This document shows, in pieces, positions 13,830 through 13,852 of a stretch of DNA of 13,852 nt; the first letter of the stretch is position 1; the number at the start of each line of letters is the position of its first letter. Under the pieces are notes generated by a model, which made no database searches, had not been told where the DNA came from, and saw only the letters and a list, made by a program, of their open reading frames with translations. Origin of the DNA: Candidatus Gastranaerophilales bacterium (lineage in GTDB: Bacteria; Cyanobacteriota; Vampirovibrionia; Gastranaerophilales; Gastranaerophilaceae); contig CAJONH010000306.1 of assembly GCA_905235825.1 (NCBI GenBank), forward strand, positions 1 to 13,852, written 5' to 3'. A program made the translations under genes and the position numbers.

Positions 13830-13852
13830 AATGGGAATCCTCTGAGAACAAC

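Noticed and set aside
1..13852. tRNA or rRNA genes, CRISPR arrays, insertion sequences, prophage genes
   Set aside because: No cloverleaf-type GTTCGA arms, direct-repeat arrays, transposase motifs or flanking inverted repeats were seen by eye. A covariance-model search would be needed to exclude small RNAs.

Overview
The window is AT-rich, densely packed bacterial chromosome. It carries housekeeping genes (tryptophan synthesis, glycyl-tRNA synthetase alpha chain, a U32 RNA-hydroxylase-type protein) mixed with lineage-specific proteins of unknown role. Protein style points to the Gastranaerophilales/Vampirovibrionia (non-photosynthetic gut relatives of Cyanobacteria). The clues are the N-terminal NPNFG-type tag on a GH77-like protein, and a protein opening MGLAASQARFLGLTARKSN, which I associate with that group. 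This placement is inference from recall and was not tested by a search.

Layout. 1-1889 (minus): trpE then trpG, overlapping by ATGA; trpG runs off the left edge. 1890-2291: divergent control region. It holds a candidate 39-codon leader ORF ahead of trpE (two Trp codons, and a segment complementary to the trpE ribosome binding site) and, on the plus strand, a sigma-28-like promoter for a small unknown protein (2292-2681) that ends at a clear terminator. 2785-5238 (minus): glyQ followed 21 nt later by a CAT-type amino acid permease; no glyS is present. 5410-5778 (minus): small exported protein resembling a PD-(D/E)XK nuclease core. 5893-7866 (plus): divergent GH77-like glucanotransferase, ending at a hairpin that can serve both strands. 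7962-9822 (minus): a Gly-Phe-Gly-rich protein and, upstream of it, a 325-residue protein with helical ends and a beta-rich middle, preceded by a second sigma-28-like promoter of the same architecture as the one at 2224. 10077-13248 (plus): a protein made of three ClpC-type N domains with no ATPase, overlapping a U32 (RlhA-like) protein. 13245-13829 (minus): exported HExxH protein whose stop codon overlaps that of the U32 gene.

How the parts may work together. trpE/trpG make anthranilate, and the leader peptide offers a way to sense tryptophan. glyQ and the permease look like one aminoacylation/uptake transcription unit. The two genes behind TAAAGTT-N12-GTCGATA promoters, with leaders of 39-40 nt that resemble each other, suggest a small regulon driven by a FliA/WhiG-type sigma factor. 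One member has the outline of a flagellar axial protein. The three strongest leads are the trp leader, this paired-promoter regulon and the ATPase-less triple Clp-N protein. No tRNA, rRNA, CRISPR array, insertion sequence or phage gene was seen.
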